This document shows positions 1 to 11,809 of a stretch of DNA of 64,000 nt, piece after piece (within the stretch, counting starts at the first letter, position 1; every line of letters begins with the position of its first letter). Source of the stretch: Vanilla planifolia (taxonomy: Eukaryota; Streptophyta; Magnoliopsida; Asparagales; Orchidaceae); the NCBI GenBank assembly GCA_023846275.1, contig CM043875.1:9729958-9793957 (forward strand), written 5' to 3'. The notes under the pieces were generated by a model, which worked only from the letters and a program-made list of their open reading frames with translations, did no database searches and had not been told where the DNA came from. Position numbers and translations under genes: made by a program.

Positions 1-1330
1 TTATTTCACTTTATTAAATAAGATTCTATTCTAGGATACAAATAAAAGCATATTCCAAATAAAAGATGATTATTCAATTACAACATTATTAATTAATAGG
101 GAAGCTTAACTCTATCTATTTTTGGCTAAAGCATTGGTGCTTAACTATAACATCTTTCTTGACATGATTTCTCAATAGTTTTCAAACTTTTCTTGGTAAC
201 AAATTCCTTGATTCATTTATTTAGACATTGTGACATAAATGTTTAAAGGACTAAGGTATAAGTTGTTGTATGAAATATTTCAAGTGTTATAATTGTTTTA
301 CATATTGCTACCATTATCTATTTTTTTTATTTTATACCAATGTCTCCTCTAAACTCCATTTATCCTTGGTTTATTTATACCATTTGTAGAAAATGGGAGT
401 GGATTTAGTGGATGGAGTAGGAACATTTTTGGCCAAATTTCTTAAAAATCACATTTGCTCTCTTTTTGTTTTCTTTACATGATCTACATACTTTAATTTT
501 CTTACTCCTTCACAATAACCATTTATAATTGCAAAATATTTGGAAAGATGAAGAACATTCTCTAAAACATGTTATAAATGAAACTAAAAGAAAATATTTT
601 ATGTTGAATCTCTTAATAAATTATTGTGTTATAAAACCTTTGTATTTAATCTTTACATTGTCTCTTTTGCCTCATTATTGGGAGTTTGCCTTTTTGTTTT
701 GCTTTCTTTTCTTCTTACCTTCTAGGATCTTTTGGCTCAACGACTGTTGGTTCCCTTAGCTGGGTGTTACAATCTTTTTGGGCCAGTAATATGTATGGTC
801 TTTTGGCATAATGCATAGCATCTTTATCACTTAGAGCTTGATAAAGCTTAGTGTGATGTTTTCTTATCTTCTTTTGAGAATAGGCTTTTAATGTTTTCCT
901 AATATTTTTGTTAATGATGAATGTAAATCTAATTTTTACTTAAATTGCCTAAATATTTGTTAAGAAAAGTAATTAATATTTATTAAGAATCTCTAAATAA
1001 GATTATAAGAATAATTAAGAAACTCAAAAGATTTTTAATACTTTTAATTTTGTTTATTGAGATTTAAATATTCATAATTCACCCTTTCTTATGTAGTCAT
1101 CTTACATTCTTATTCTAATGATCATTATCAAAGTGTTGTCGATCTAACAAAAGATCCTTATGATGTCTCGCAAAACATTTTTCAATTATGCCATTTTAGA
1201 AGAAGCAAGTTTTTACCTTCAAACTATCTTTTTTAATAGAAATTTTTATTTTTATAAGAAATTTTTAAATTTGTCAATCTTTAAATTTGAGATATTATTG
1301 TAAATAATTTTGAATCACCTACCAAAAAAA
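1..1330. other. AT-rich DNA without a recognisable gene
   Basis: No protein similarity is visible on either strand. The one open frame of note (529-759, plus) is rich in F, L and Y, as expected from AT-rich DNA read by chance, and has no motif. Around 1,090-1,310 the sequence abuts the truncated 3' side of the copia body that follows, but the usual RNase H motifs cannot be traced there. Confidence 0.6.
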
Positions 1331-1344
1331 TTGGAAGTTTGCAC

Positions 1345-2110
1345 ATAAACAACATTAGACATGATGTCAGATCTTATTATGAGATATAATGAAGAAAGTA
1401 TCAATCCATTATTCAACTTAACATCTGTAGATTGTGCTTCTTCATCTTTGTCTGGAGATGTAGTAGTGGTCATGGGGGTAGTAACTCTAGGATTTCACTT
1501 TTGAAACCCAAACTTGTTAAGCAATGTCAAGTTATACTTAGTTTTGGATATAAAGATTCTATTTTTAGTTTATTTGGCTTGCAATCTTGAGAAGAAGGTT
1601 AACTCTTCCATCAAATTCTTTCTTCATTGGATTTAAAAACTCTTTGCAAAGTTTGCTATTGTTTGATCCAAAAACAATATTGATTACATTGATTTAAAAA
1701 ACCAAGTTGATGAACCTTTGTGTTCTTAATGAATGGTATATTATCGACACTCCCTCCCGTGAAATCGTTTTAATCAATAAAGTGTTTTCTTTAGTTTATA
1801 TAGGTTATCTATCTTATCATAGATTTCAAAACCTAGAGGTTCCCCAACAAGTACTTCCTTATTAATACATCCATTCAAAATATGCTATTCTTTTTCATTT
1901 CATCTAACTTGAAATTTTTGTAACATGCAAATGCAAGTGAGATTCTAATTACTCTTAGCCTAGCTGCTTATGCAAAGATTTCTTTAACATCTATTCCTTT
2001 TGTCTTACTATAGCCCTTAGCTACAAGTTTATCCTTATTTTAAAAGGCATTTCTACTTTCATCTATCTTATTCTTAAATTCCCAATAAGTTTCTATGACT
2101 CATTGATCAT
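1345..2110 (-). pseudogene. copia reverse transcriptase remnant
   Basis: Minus-strand translation across several frames gives the standard copia RT landmarks in order: KLVAKGYSKTKGIDVKEIF (family: ARLVAQGY..GIDYDETF) near 2,030-1,970; ARLRVIRISLAFAC just after; a run resembling the QPPGF block (VGEPLGFE) and NLYKLKKTLYWLKR near 1,850-1,760; and the end-of-RT block PMTTTTSPDKDEE followed by RSDIMSNVVYVQTS near 1,470-1,345. The catalytic YVDD segment is not readable. Internal stops and at least three frameshifts show a pseudogene. The match is by recognised family motifs only, but the number and order of blocks make the call secure. Confidence 0.88.
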
Positions 2111-2599
2111 TAAGTCTTGGTGTTAGTTCCTAAACTTTATTTTTTTCAAATTGATTTAATTCTACATTCATGATTATATTCTAAATTTCATCACCAATTT
2201 TGTTAACAATTGACTTAGATTCAAAGCTAGAAATAAAGAGTAAGTAGTTGAGATTAGCTCTTGTTCTGACTCCTTTTATTACTTATCTTAAAATTAGTTT
2301 CTTAAGATGGTCTTTTCTATACTTCAATTCTCTAAGTACATTAGACCCAATTGGATTCAAACTTTTATCATCATCTAGTCTAGATTCATCCTTATTTGCA
2401 AACGTTTTGAAATTTATCTAGATTCTTTTCCAAATTCTCAATTCTAATCTTGCTAGGTGAAGTTTCATCAAATATTACATAATTAGATTCTTCCACTTTG
2501 TTGTCTTATTAAATACCTAGTGAGCTAGCTATTTAAGCAATAATCTAAGAAAGTTCCATCATCAAACCAATTGTCACCTTTCTCAACACTTTTTCCATT

Positions 2600-3360
2600 A
2601 TTTAAGGTACAACACCTACATCAGAAGACATGTAAGTTTGTAATCTCAAACTCTTTGGAATATCATAATTCATATGGAGTTAGATTCAAAATAGGACTAT
2701 AAAAAATTATTTAACACATAACATGCCTTATTCATAGCTTCAACCCAAAAAAAGGTTAGGAACACTAATTCACTATGCAATAAGCTAAACCTCAAAAGGA
2801 TCTATTTTTCCTTTCTAATACACCTTTGTATTGAGTCTTGAGATATGAAAAGGTTTGTGTAATACCATTTTTCTACAATATTTAATGAGCTCTTGATCTT
2901 AAATTCACCTCCTTAAGTACTCCTAAAGGTTCTTAAGTAAACTTTAAGCTCATTTTGTAACTTAGTGACGAGAATTACAAGTTTTTCAAATGCATATTTC
3001 TTTTTCCTCAACAATAGCACCCAAGTAAACCTAGTGTAATCATAAGCAAATCATAAAACCATATTTCCTTATGTTCTAAGCTTAGTAGTTCAATGGGTCT
3101 AAAGAAGTCTAAATGTAATGTCTTTAAAGCTCTATAAGAAGATATCCTTCTTAACCCTAAATGTCATTCAAGCTTCCATTTTCAAATTAGGAAATCCTTT
3201 CACTAGGTTATGTCTAATCGTTTTCTTTATTATAGAAGAACTAACATGGCATAATCTTCTTTGCCAAAGATGTTGATCATTAGCATGTGATGCTAAGCAT
3301 TTTATTTCACTTTCTTCCACAATATTTAAATCATATGCCACTTTCTTCAGAGAAGGCAAT
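2600..3360 (-). pseudogene. copia GAG-pre-integrase and integrase core remnant
   Basis: A 63-codon open stretch (3,359-3,168) carries LWQRRLCHVSSSIIKKTI, the copia GAG-pre-integrase signature (family LWHRRLGH.S). Downstream on the same strand come LKTLHLDFFRPIE (family LELLHMDLFGP, first catalytic Asp region) near 3,110 and the later block TFFWVEAMNKACYVLNNFL near 2,755-2,690 (family FWAEAVNTACYVLNR). In-frame stops interrupt it. The family function is insertion of the cDNA copy into host DNA; this copy cannot do that. Confidence 0.88.
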
Positions 3361-3849
3361 GAAATGTCAAATTATCTTACTCAAATGGCAAGTAGCTGTT
3401 TACAATTTAACATATTTATCCTACACCAAATGCTAAATTACGTCATGGCCCTCATCAAGTTACACTAAATGTGGTTCCTTAACTAAGAACAACATACAAG
3501 ATAAGGCCAATTTCATTAGATTCTTATTAACCAAGTCAACCAAGGAAAGTTTACCTTTGTGATGTCTTAGTGTAATGTAATTCCATCACTTTAATAGTTA
3601 TCGTTTTGCAATAAAAAGGAACATTAATTTGACATATAAGTACAATTTCTCTTAGTGGCTAAGATTAGAGAAGTGCTATTCCTAGTAATAGTATTAGAGA
3701 AACACCATTCTTGCATATCTAGTAATTGTAGCTTAAGAAGAAAGAAGATCAACACTTTCATCTCAGGAAACATGAAGCTCCTGCAAATATTTTTCAATTA
3801 ATTAATTAAGAAAATAATAAATACTTATGTAATTAGCATGCTCATTTTT

Positions 3850-4720
3850 CAGTACCTTACCATTGAAAAACATTTGGAACATTGATCTTGAACTTGTTCT
3901 TCTTTATAGGAAGCAATGAGGCAAATTTGATTGTCATTATGGCTACCTCCACTTGTAGAGGACTCCACGAAGTCACTACTTGAGCTTTGATCTCTTTATT
4001 TTTCTTGTTGTCTCCCTTCTTTTCATCCTTTTCTTGAATGAATGAACACTTGCACGAATATGCCGTAGCATGCCACATTCATTATAGAGAATTTCCTCTT
4101 TACTATTTTGTCTTCTTCTAGATCACCACTCCATTAAACTTTTTCTTCAATATTTATGGCAATTGGTTCTTCTCTCCTTTTCCTTTTACCTTTCTCCACA
4201 AGATTTTCTTCACTCTTTCTCCTTTCAAAATCCATTTCATTTGTTATAAGTTCTTTCAAGAAGTCATCAAAGGAGAAGGATGAAAAAGCATTTGTTGCTG
4301 CAATTACTATAATCAAAGGATCATACTCCATCGAAAGCACTTACAAGATCTTTTGGACCTATTCATCATTATGAAGACTTTCTCAAGTCCAATTAAGCCA
4401 TTAGTAATGTTGGTGATGTGTGTAAATGTAGACTCAATAGGTTCCTATGATCTCATCCTAAATAGTTCATAATCAAATGGTCTCATGTTTAATTTAATTC
4501 TTTTACCAAAGAAGTTCCTTCATAGCTCACCTCCCACTTAGCCTAGATTTCAAGCATAGTTTTTAGGATTAATGACTATTTAATTCTTGGGAACTATGAC
4601 TACAATGAAAAATATTACTGCATAGAAATTTAGCTATACATTGTGCTTCTTCTTAATATTAAATTCATATACTTCTTTTCTTATTACAATGTTATATTCC
4701 ATGTCTGTAAAAACTACAAA
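3850..4720 (-). pseudogene. copia gag remnant (UBN2-type)
   Basis: Minus-strand frames give a UBN2-like gag: a run reading FTHITNITNGLIGLEKVF near 4,420-4,370, then after a frameshift SMEYDPLIIVIAATNAFSS and FDDFLKELI (open frame 4,340-4,134), matching the family block ALP.EY.P.VTAIEEA...S.EELLGKL. A Lys/Arg/Glu-rich stretch follows. The next frame (4,078-3,857) starts with a degraded H-x-C-x-C cluster where the zinc knuckle is expected. Gag is the structural protein of the cytoplasmic particle. Position between PBS and integrase supports the call. Confidence 0.75.
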
Positions 4721-4916
4721 AGGTCATTGAATTGTATCTCATAAATCAACATCAATAGAAAGTGACCTACCATATAATTCTTTTAGTAGAGATAGTGTTC
4801 ACCATAAAAAAAAGGAGGTTGATGAGGAGATCACCTTACCCCAAAATGTCAACTGCTGCAATAATGTTATGATCCCTAGATTGCATCTAATATAACTTCT
4901 TCTTTTGATTTTAATT

Positions 4917-4929
4917 GGCTCAAATACCA
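4917..4929 (-). other. LTR-retrotransposon primer-binding site
   Basis: The plus strand reads ggctcaaatacca; its complement TGGTATTTGAGCC differs slightly from TGGTATCAGAGC, the usual site complementary to the 3' end of initiator-Met tRNA. It lies between gag and an LTR-like region, where a minus-strand element needs it. Confidence 0.65.
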
Positions 4930-5370
4930 GTTCAAAGCAACTTGCCAAAAATAAGAGGGGACAAATTATGAATTGTAAATTTATTTTTAAATAAAAGAAT
5001 AAAAGTAAGTTCAAGTCAATCTAGCAAATTTATACTTTTGAAACATTTTTCTTAACTTTCAAATTGATTATTATCAAATATAAGGAAAAAAGGAAGTATT
5101 AATAAGTTAAGAGAGTGTACAATGATTTCATGTGGTTTAGCCACTAATCTTAGCACATATTCAATCTTGGTTGACCCAATTGAGCTTTCTAACCATTTTC
5201 CATTACCAATAAGTGGGTAGGCTACAAACCCTTAAAGAAAAATGATCACATAATGATCAAATAAGCTCTACTGAGCTTAGAGCAATATGCCAATCATGGC
5301 GACAAAATAATAATGAATTCAAACAACAATTGACAACTATTATAAATAGTAAAATAGGTAGTGATCATAC
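4930..5370 (-). repeat. copia 5' LTR, R-U5 side
   Basis: This follows directly from the primer-binding site. At 5,115-5,185 it contains the block acaatgatttcatgtggttt followed by agccactaatc, the degraded form of a U5 motif (protein-like landmark TGGTTCGGC then GCCTACGTCC) seen in the other copia LTRs of this window at about 26,495, 41,330, 46,060 and, in reverse orientation, 39,912 and 62,510. It runs without a break into the 1,190-bp array. Confidence 0.65.
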
Positions 5371-5517
5371 AATAAACATATAACTAGGAAAATTACCTTT
5401 GGCATAGTAACTAGAATTCTTGCAAGGATGTTGACAAAAAAAAAACCATTGAAAGATAATTAATATTAAGAGAGCAATGAAATAGAAAATTCAACAAAAA
5501 GCTTCTTTGAGCTTTTT

Positions 5518-5545
5518 TGTAGATCACTTATAGGATCCTTATCTT
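5518..5545 (-). promoter_or_regulatory. Possible LTR TATA box, repeated in each array unit
   Basis: On the minus strand the unit reads ggatcctataagtgatc, a TATAA-like element in the right orientation for the minus-strand copia element. The plus-strand copia LTR at 39,825-39,850 has the related ggatcatcctataaggg at the equivalent place upstream of its U5 motif, which supports a conserved promoter. Equivalent copies lie about 1,190 bp apart in all five units. Activity is not testable from sequence. Confidence 0.4.
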
Positions 5546-6260
5546 CTAAGAATGTTATAATGGAATCATTAGCTTTTTTAAGTTGAAAATATCCCTATTT
5601 GTACCATTAAAAAATCTCTCATCATTTAAGAAAGCACTAATGATATTATTTTGTTTCCCAAAATTATTAGAACTAGACATTATGTGTTATAATAATTGGT
5701 CATTAAAAGCATATATGGATGATGAGCTTAGAATTGGGCTAGTTTTGATGATCAGATCATACGACTTGTGCAAATTAGCTCTGATCAGCATATCATGCAA
5801 GTAGAAGAAGTGCTTTTGTAGCATATGATGCTTAATGCTACTTCAACATTTAAGTTTGGTTTACAATGTGCTAGATGATCACACAGATAGTTTAAGCACA
5901 AAGTAGATTATTTTTAGGGTTTAATTAGAATATACAAGAATAATACATGGTCACCATTGTATGATATCTTTTTCCACCAAGAACCAAGTTCTCAGGAAAA
6001 AAAGTTGTAGTATGTGATCTTATAATGATTAAGCTTTATTCATTCATGCAATAGTTAATTAAGCTAAACTCAAAAAGATAGTCATACACAAAACATCATC
6101 CTATCATAGAAGTATGACAACATTATATTGAGTTTGTTGTAATTCTTCCATAATGTACAAGTGCAATATCAGGAATTGCATCATACATTAAGATAGATCA
6201 ACAATATTAAAGCTAACAAATGAATCTACATTCTTATAGGATGTGAATATTATATATTCA

Positions 6261-6342
6261 TACAATACTATAGATTCATTTACTAATTAAGTAATTTTAG
6301 TTACAATACTATAGATACATTTACTAATTAAGTAATTTTAGT
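6261..6342. repeat. 41-bp internal direct duplication in each array unit
   Basis: Two adjacent 41-bp copies begin tacaatactatagat and end in aagtaattttagt, differing at one base (ttcattt versus tacattt). The same pair recurs in all five units at the same offset, so it predates amplification. Confidence 0.9.
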
Positions 6343-9300
6343 TTTCTACAACAAAGAATGGATTGTATAGATATGATACATTACTTCATACTATATGATG
6401 TAGCCATTGTAAGAACACAGAAAGAACATTGAGGACCATATAAATGGTTCACAAAGTATACAATCTTATGATTAGACAATATAAAAGGTTCACATAAGCT
6501 ATAAACAAGTTATCTAATGGTTCATAGAAGGGAAAAAACTATGTCATCTATTTAATATACAATAAACATATAACTAGGAAAATTACCTTTGGCATAGTAA
6601 CTAGAATTCTTGCAAGGATGTTGACAAAAAAAAAACCATTGAAAGATAATTAATATTAAGAGAGCAATGAAATAGAAAATTCAACAAAAAGCTTGTTCGA
6701 GCTTTTTTGTAGATCACTTATAGGATCCTTATCTTCTAAGAATGTAATAATGGAATCATTAGCTTTTTTAAGTTGAAAATATCCCTATTTGTACCATTAA
6801 TCAATCTCTCATAATTTAAGAAAGCACTAATGATATTATTTTGTTTACCAAAATTATTAGAACTAGACATTATGTGTTATAATAATTGGTCATTAAAAGC
6901 ATATATGGATGATGAGCTTAGAATTGGGATAGTTTTGATGATCAGATCATACGACTTGTGCAAATTAGCTCTGATCAGCATATCATGCAAGTAGAAGAAG
7001 GGCTTTTGTAGCATATGATGCTTAATGCTACTTCAACATTTAAGTTTGGTTTACATTGTGCTAGATGATCACACAGATAGTTCAAGCACAAAGTAGATTA
7101 TTTTTAGGGTTTAATTAGAATATACAAGAATAATACATGGTCACCATTGTATGATATCTTTTTCCACCAAGAACCAAGTTCTCAGGAAAAAAAGTTGTAG
7201 TATGTGATCTTATAATGATTAAGCTTTATTCATTCATGCAATAGTTAATTAAGCTAAACTCAAAAAGATAGTCATACACAAAACATCATCCTATCATAGA
7301 AGTATGACAACATTATATTGAGTTTGTTGTAATTCTTCCATAATGTACAAGTGCAATATCAGGAATTGCATCATACATTAAGATAGATCAACAATATTAA
7401 AGCTAACAAATGAATCTACATTCTTATAGGATGTGAATATTATATATTCATACAATACTATAGATTCATTTACTAATTAAGTAATTTTAGTTACAATACT
7501 ATAGATACATTTACTAATTAAGTAATTTTAGTTTTCTACAACAAAGAATGGATTGTATAGATATGATACATTACTTCATACTATATGATGTAGCCATTGT
7601 AAGAACACAGAAAGAACATTGAGGACCATATAAATGGTTCACAAAGGATACAATCTTATGATTAGACAATATAAAAGGTTCACATAAGCTATAAACAAGT
7701 TATCTAATGGTTCATAGAAGGGAAAAAACTATGTCATCTATTTAATATACAATAAACATATAACTAAGAAAATTACCTTTGGCATAGTAACTAGAATTCT
7801 TGCAAGGATGTTGACAAAAAAAAAACCATTGAAAGATAATTAATATTAAGAGAGCAATGAAATAGAAAATTCAACAAAAAGCTTGTTCGAGCTTTTTTGT
7901 AGATCACTTATAGGATCCTTATCTTCTAAGAATGTAATAATGGAATCATTAGCTTTTTTAAGTTGAAAATATCCCTATTTGTACCATTAATCAATCTCTC
8001 ATAATTTAAGAAAGCACTAATGATATTATTTTGTTTACCAAAATTATTAGAACTAGACATTATGTGTTATAATAATTGGTCATTAAAAGCATATATGGAT
8101 GATGAGCTTAGAATTGGGATAGTTTTGATGATCAGATCATACGACTTGTGCAAATTAGCTCTGATCAGCATATCATGCAAGTAGAAGAAGGGCTTTTGTA
8201 GCATATGATGCTTAATGCTACTTCAATATTTAAGTTTGGTTTACATTGTGCTAGATGATCACACAGATAGTTCAAGCACAAAGTAGATTATTTTTAGGGT
8301 TTAATTAGAATATACAAGAATAATACATGGTCACCATTGTATGATATCTTTTTCCACCAAGAACCAAGTTCTCAGGAAAAAAAGTTGTAGTATGTGATCT
8401 TATAATGATTAAGCTTTATTCATTCATGCAATAGTTAATTAAGCTAAACTCAAAAAGATAGTCATACACAAAACATCATCCTATCATAGAAGTATGACAA
8501 CATTATATTGAGTTTGTTGTAATTCTTCCATAATGTACAAGTGCAATATCAGGAATTGCATCATACATTAAGATAGATCAACAATATTAAAGCTAACAAA
8601 TGAATCTACATTCTTATAGGATGTGAATATTATATATTCATACAATACTATAGATTCATTTACTAATTAAGCAATTTTAGTTACAATACTATAGATACAT
8701 TTACTAATTAAGTAATTTAGTTTTCTACAACAAAGAATGGATTGTATAGATATGATACATTACTTCATACTATATGATGTAGCCATTGTAAGAACACAAA
8801 AAGAACATTGAGGACCATATAAATGGTTCACAAAGGATGCAATCTTATGATTAGACAATATAAAAGGTTCACATAAGCTATAAACAAGTTATCTAATGGT
8901 TCATAGAAGGGAAAAAACTATGTCATCTATTTAATATACAATAAACATATAACTAGGAAAATTACCTTTGGCATAGTAACTAGAATTCTTGCAAGGATGT
9001 TGACAAAAAAAAAACCATTGAAAGATAATTAATATTAAGAGAGCAATGAAATAGAAAATTCAACAAAAAGCTTGTTCGAGCTTTTTTGTAGATCACTTAT
9101 AGGATCCTTATCTTCTAAGAATGTAATAATGGAATCATTAGCTTTTTTAAGTTGAAAATATCCCTATTTGTACCATTAATCAATCTCTCATAATTTAAGA
9201 AAGCACTAATGATATTATTTTGTTTCCCAAAATTATTAGAACTAGACATTATGTGTTATAATAATTGGTCATTAAAAGCATATATGTATGATGAGCTTAG

Positions 9301-11309
9301 AATTGGGATAGTTTTGATGATCAGATCATACGACTTGTGCAAATTAGCTCTGATCAGCATATCATGCTAGTAGAAGAAGGGCTTTTGTAGCACATGATGC
9401 TTAATGCTACTTCAACATTTAAGTTTGGTTTACATTGTGCTAGATGATCACACAGATAGTTCAAGCACAAAGTAGATTATTTTTAGGGTTTAATTAGAAT
9501 ATACAAGAATAATACATGGTCACCATTGTATGATATCTTTTTCCACCAAGAACCAAGTTCTCAGGAAAAAAAGTTGTAGTATGTGATCTTATAATGATTA
9601 AGCTTTATTCATTCATGCAATAGTTAATTAAGCTAAACTCAAAAAGATAGTCATACACAAAACATCATCCTATCATAGAAGTATGACAACATTATATTGA
9701 GTTTGTTGTAATTCTTCCATAATGTACAAGTGCAATATCAGGAATTGCATCATGCATTAAGATAGATCAACAATATTAAAGCTAACAAATGAATCTACAT
9801 TCTTATAGGATGTGAATATTATATATTCATACAATACTATAGATTCATTTACTAATTAAGTAATTTTAGTTACAATACTATAGATACATTTACTAATTAA
9901 GTAATTTTAGTTTTCTACAACAAAGAATGGATTGTATAGATATGATACATTACTTCATACTATATGATGTAGCCATTGTAAGAACACAGAAAGAACATTG
10001 AGGACCATATAAATGGTTCACAAAGGATACAATCTTATGATTAGACAATATAAAAGGTTCACATAAGCTATAAACAAGTTATCTAATGGTTCATAGAAGG
10101 GAAAAAACTATGTCATCTATTTAATATACAATAAACATATAACTAGGAAAATTACCTTTGGCATAGTAACTAGAATTCTTGCAAGGATGTTGACAAAAAA
10201 AAAACCATTGAAAGATAATTAATATTAAGAGAGCAATGAAATAGAAAATTCAACAAAAAGCTTCTTCGAGCTTTTTTGTAGATCACTTATAGGATCCTTA
10301 TCTTCTAAGAATGTAATAATGGAATCATTAGCTTTTTTAAGTTGAAAATATCCCTATTTGTACCATTAATCAATCTCTCATAATTTAAGAAAGCACTAAT
10401 GATATTATTTTGTTTCCCAAAATTATTAGAACTAGACATTATGTGTTATAATAATTGGTCATTAAAAGCATATATGTATGATGAGCTTAGAATTGGGATA
10501 GATTTGATGATCAGATCATACGACTTGTGCAAATTAGCTCTGATCAGCATATCATGAAAGTAGAAGAAGGGCTTTTGTAGCATATGATGCTTAATGCTAC
10601 TTCAACATTTAAGTTTGGTTTACATTGTGCTAGATGATCACACAGATAGTTCAAGCACAAAGTAGATTATTTTTAGGGTTTAATTAGAATATACAAGAAT
10701 AATATATGGTCACCATTGTATGATATCTTTTTCCACCAAGAACCAAGTTCTCAGGAAAAAAAGTTGTAGTATGTGATCTTATAATGATTAAGCTTTATTC
10801 ATTCATGCAATAGTTAATTAAGCTAAACTCAAAAAGATAGTCATACACAAAACATCATCCTATCATAGAAGTATGACAACATTATATTGAGTTTGTTGTA
10901 ATTCTTCCATAATGTACAAGTGCAATATCAGGAATTGCATCATGCATTAAGATAGATCAACAATATTAAAGCTAACAAATGAATCTACATTCTTATAGGA
11001 TGTGAATATTATATATTCATACAATACTATAGATTCATTTACTAATTAAGTAATTTTAGTTGCAATACTATAGATACATTTACTAATTAAGTAATTTTAG
11101 TTTTCTACAACAAAGAATGGATTGTATAGATATGATACATTACTTCATACTATATGATGTAGCCATTGTAAGAACACATAAAGAACATTGAGGACCATAT
11201 AAATGGTTCACAAAGGATACAATCTTATGATTAGACAATATAAAAGGTTCACATAAGCTATAAAAAAGTTATCTAATGGTTCATAGAAGGGAAAAAACTA
11301 TGTCATCTA

Positions 11310-11640
11310 GAATGTCAATATTTGTAAAGCATACTAGATTCAAAGTGAAAGTACCAAAAGCTTAATAAAAAGGTTAAATATAAAATAATATTATTTTACA
11401 CCTTATGACACATCTTATAATATGATTAAAGAAATTCATATAGTGTTCACATGGTTTATTACATCTACATTCTTTTAAAATTTGGATATGGTACCATAAT
11501 TTCCACCATAAAGTATAATTAGTTAAGGTTAGTTATACACAACATATATGAAAAAAATAAAAAGCTTTGCATGGTATATTAATTATCTAATTTACAATAT
11601 GAATGGTTCAACTTATGAGCATCATATAAAACAATCCACT
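11310..11640 (-). repeat. Probable distal (U3) end of the copia 5' LTR
   Basis: The array stops at 11,309 but similarity to the 42-kb copia LTR seems to continue: phrases around aaaggttaaatataaaataa and attttacacc resemble 42,610-42,670. No clear LTR terminus can be placed. There is no open reading frame. The assignment is weak and rests on collinearity. Confidence 0.35.
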
Positions 11641-11642
11641 AA

Positions 11643-11775
11643 TTAGATGATAAGAAAAAAATGGAAGTTAGGTAACAATTAGTTCTAATCAAGTATAGTA
11701 AAAAAACAAAAGACTATTGCACTCTCCATCACTAAAGCTTATTATGTAATCTTGGGTGGATGTCTAGAGCAACTT
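11643..11775 (+). pseudogene. copia RNase H fragment
   Basis: Plus-strand translation gives DDKKK, then after a frameshift KKQKTIALSITKAYYVILGG, matching the copia RNase H block DDRKSTSG...SKKQKTVALSTAEAEYIAL; the LSTAEAEY core is changed to LSITKAYY. Only about 45 codons survive. Its orientation is opposite to the copia body at 1.3-4.9 kb, so it comes from another insertion. Confidence 0.7.
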
Positions 11776-11809
11776 AATTATTCCTCCAAGGATTTGTTCA
11801 TCAATTCAA

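Larger units (their letters stand above)
1340..4929 (-). mobile_element. Decayed Ty1/copia internal region, minus strand
   Basis: Read on the minus strand, the order is primer-binding site (4,917-4,929), gag (4,720-3,850), GAG-pre-integrase and integrase (3,360-2,600), reverse transcriptase (2,110-1,345). Gag-integrase-RT is the diagnostic Ty1/copia order; gypsy elements have RT before integrase. All domains are broken by stops and frameshifts, so the polyprotein is dead. RNase H is missing beyond about 1,340, so the 3' side is truncated and no 3' LTR is visible. The 5' LTR at 4,930 and above carries a long tandem array. LTR layout and RT wording suggest the SIRE/Tork side of copia; that lineage call is inference. 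Confidence 0.9.
5371..11309. repeat. Tandem array of five 1,190-bp LTR-derived units
   Basis: Head-to-tail units start at the phrase aataaacatataact: 5,371-6,560 (1,190), 6,561-7,750 (1,190), 7,751-8,939 (1,189, one base lost near 8,718), 8,940-10,129 (1,190) and 10,130-11,309 (lacking about the last 10 bases). By eye the units differ at only a handful of positions each, whereas every other repeat pair in the window is heavily diverged. No coding frame is present. The unit aligns in order with the single-copy copia LTR at 41.6-42.7 kb, for example the phrase GATCAACAATATT preceded by a shared CAAGTGyAATAT, and a shared TTTACTTCATAyTATATrATGTAG-like block split over units and the 42.5-kb copy. 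It is therefore most simply amplified U3/R sequence of the adjacent minus-strand copia LTR. Confidence 0.95.

Noticed and set aside
529..759. 76-codon open frame with hydrophobic content
   Set aside because: Composition is that of AT-rich DNA read by chance (F, L, Y, I); no motif, no flanking support.
4156..4374. 72-codon plus-strand frame
   Set aside because: Exact shadow of the copia gag on the minus strand.
5583..5804. 73-codon frame in array unit 1
   Set aside because: Units 2-5 do not keep it open, so it is not a repeated gene; the unit is LTR sequence.
5371..11309. CRISPR or centromeric satellite
   Set aside because: Units are 1,190 bp without spacers, so not CRISPR; they are LTR-derived and few, so a centromeric satellite is not supported from this window.
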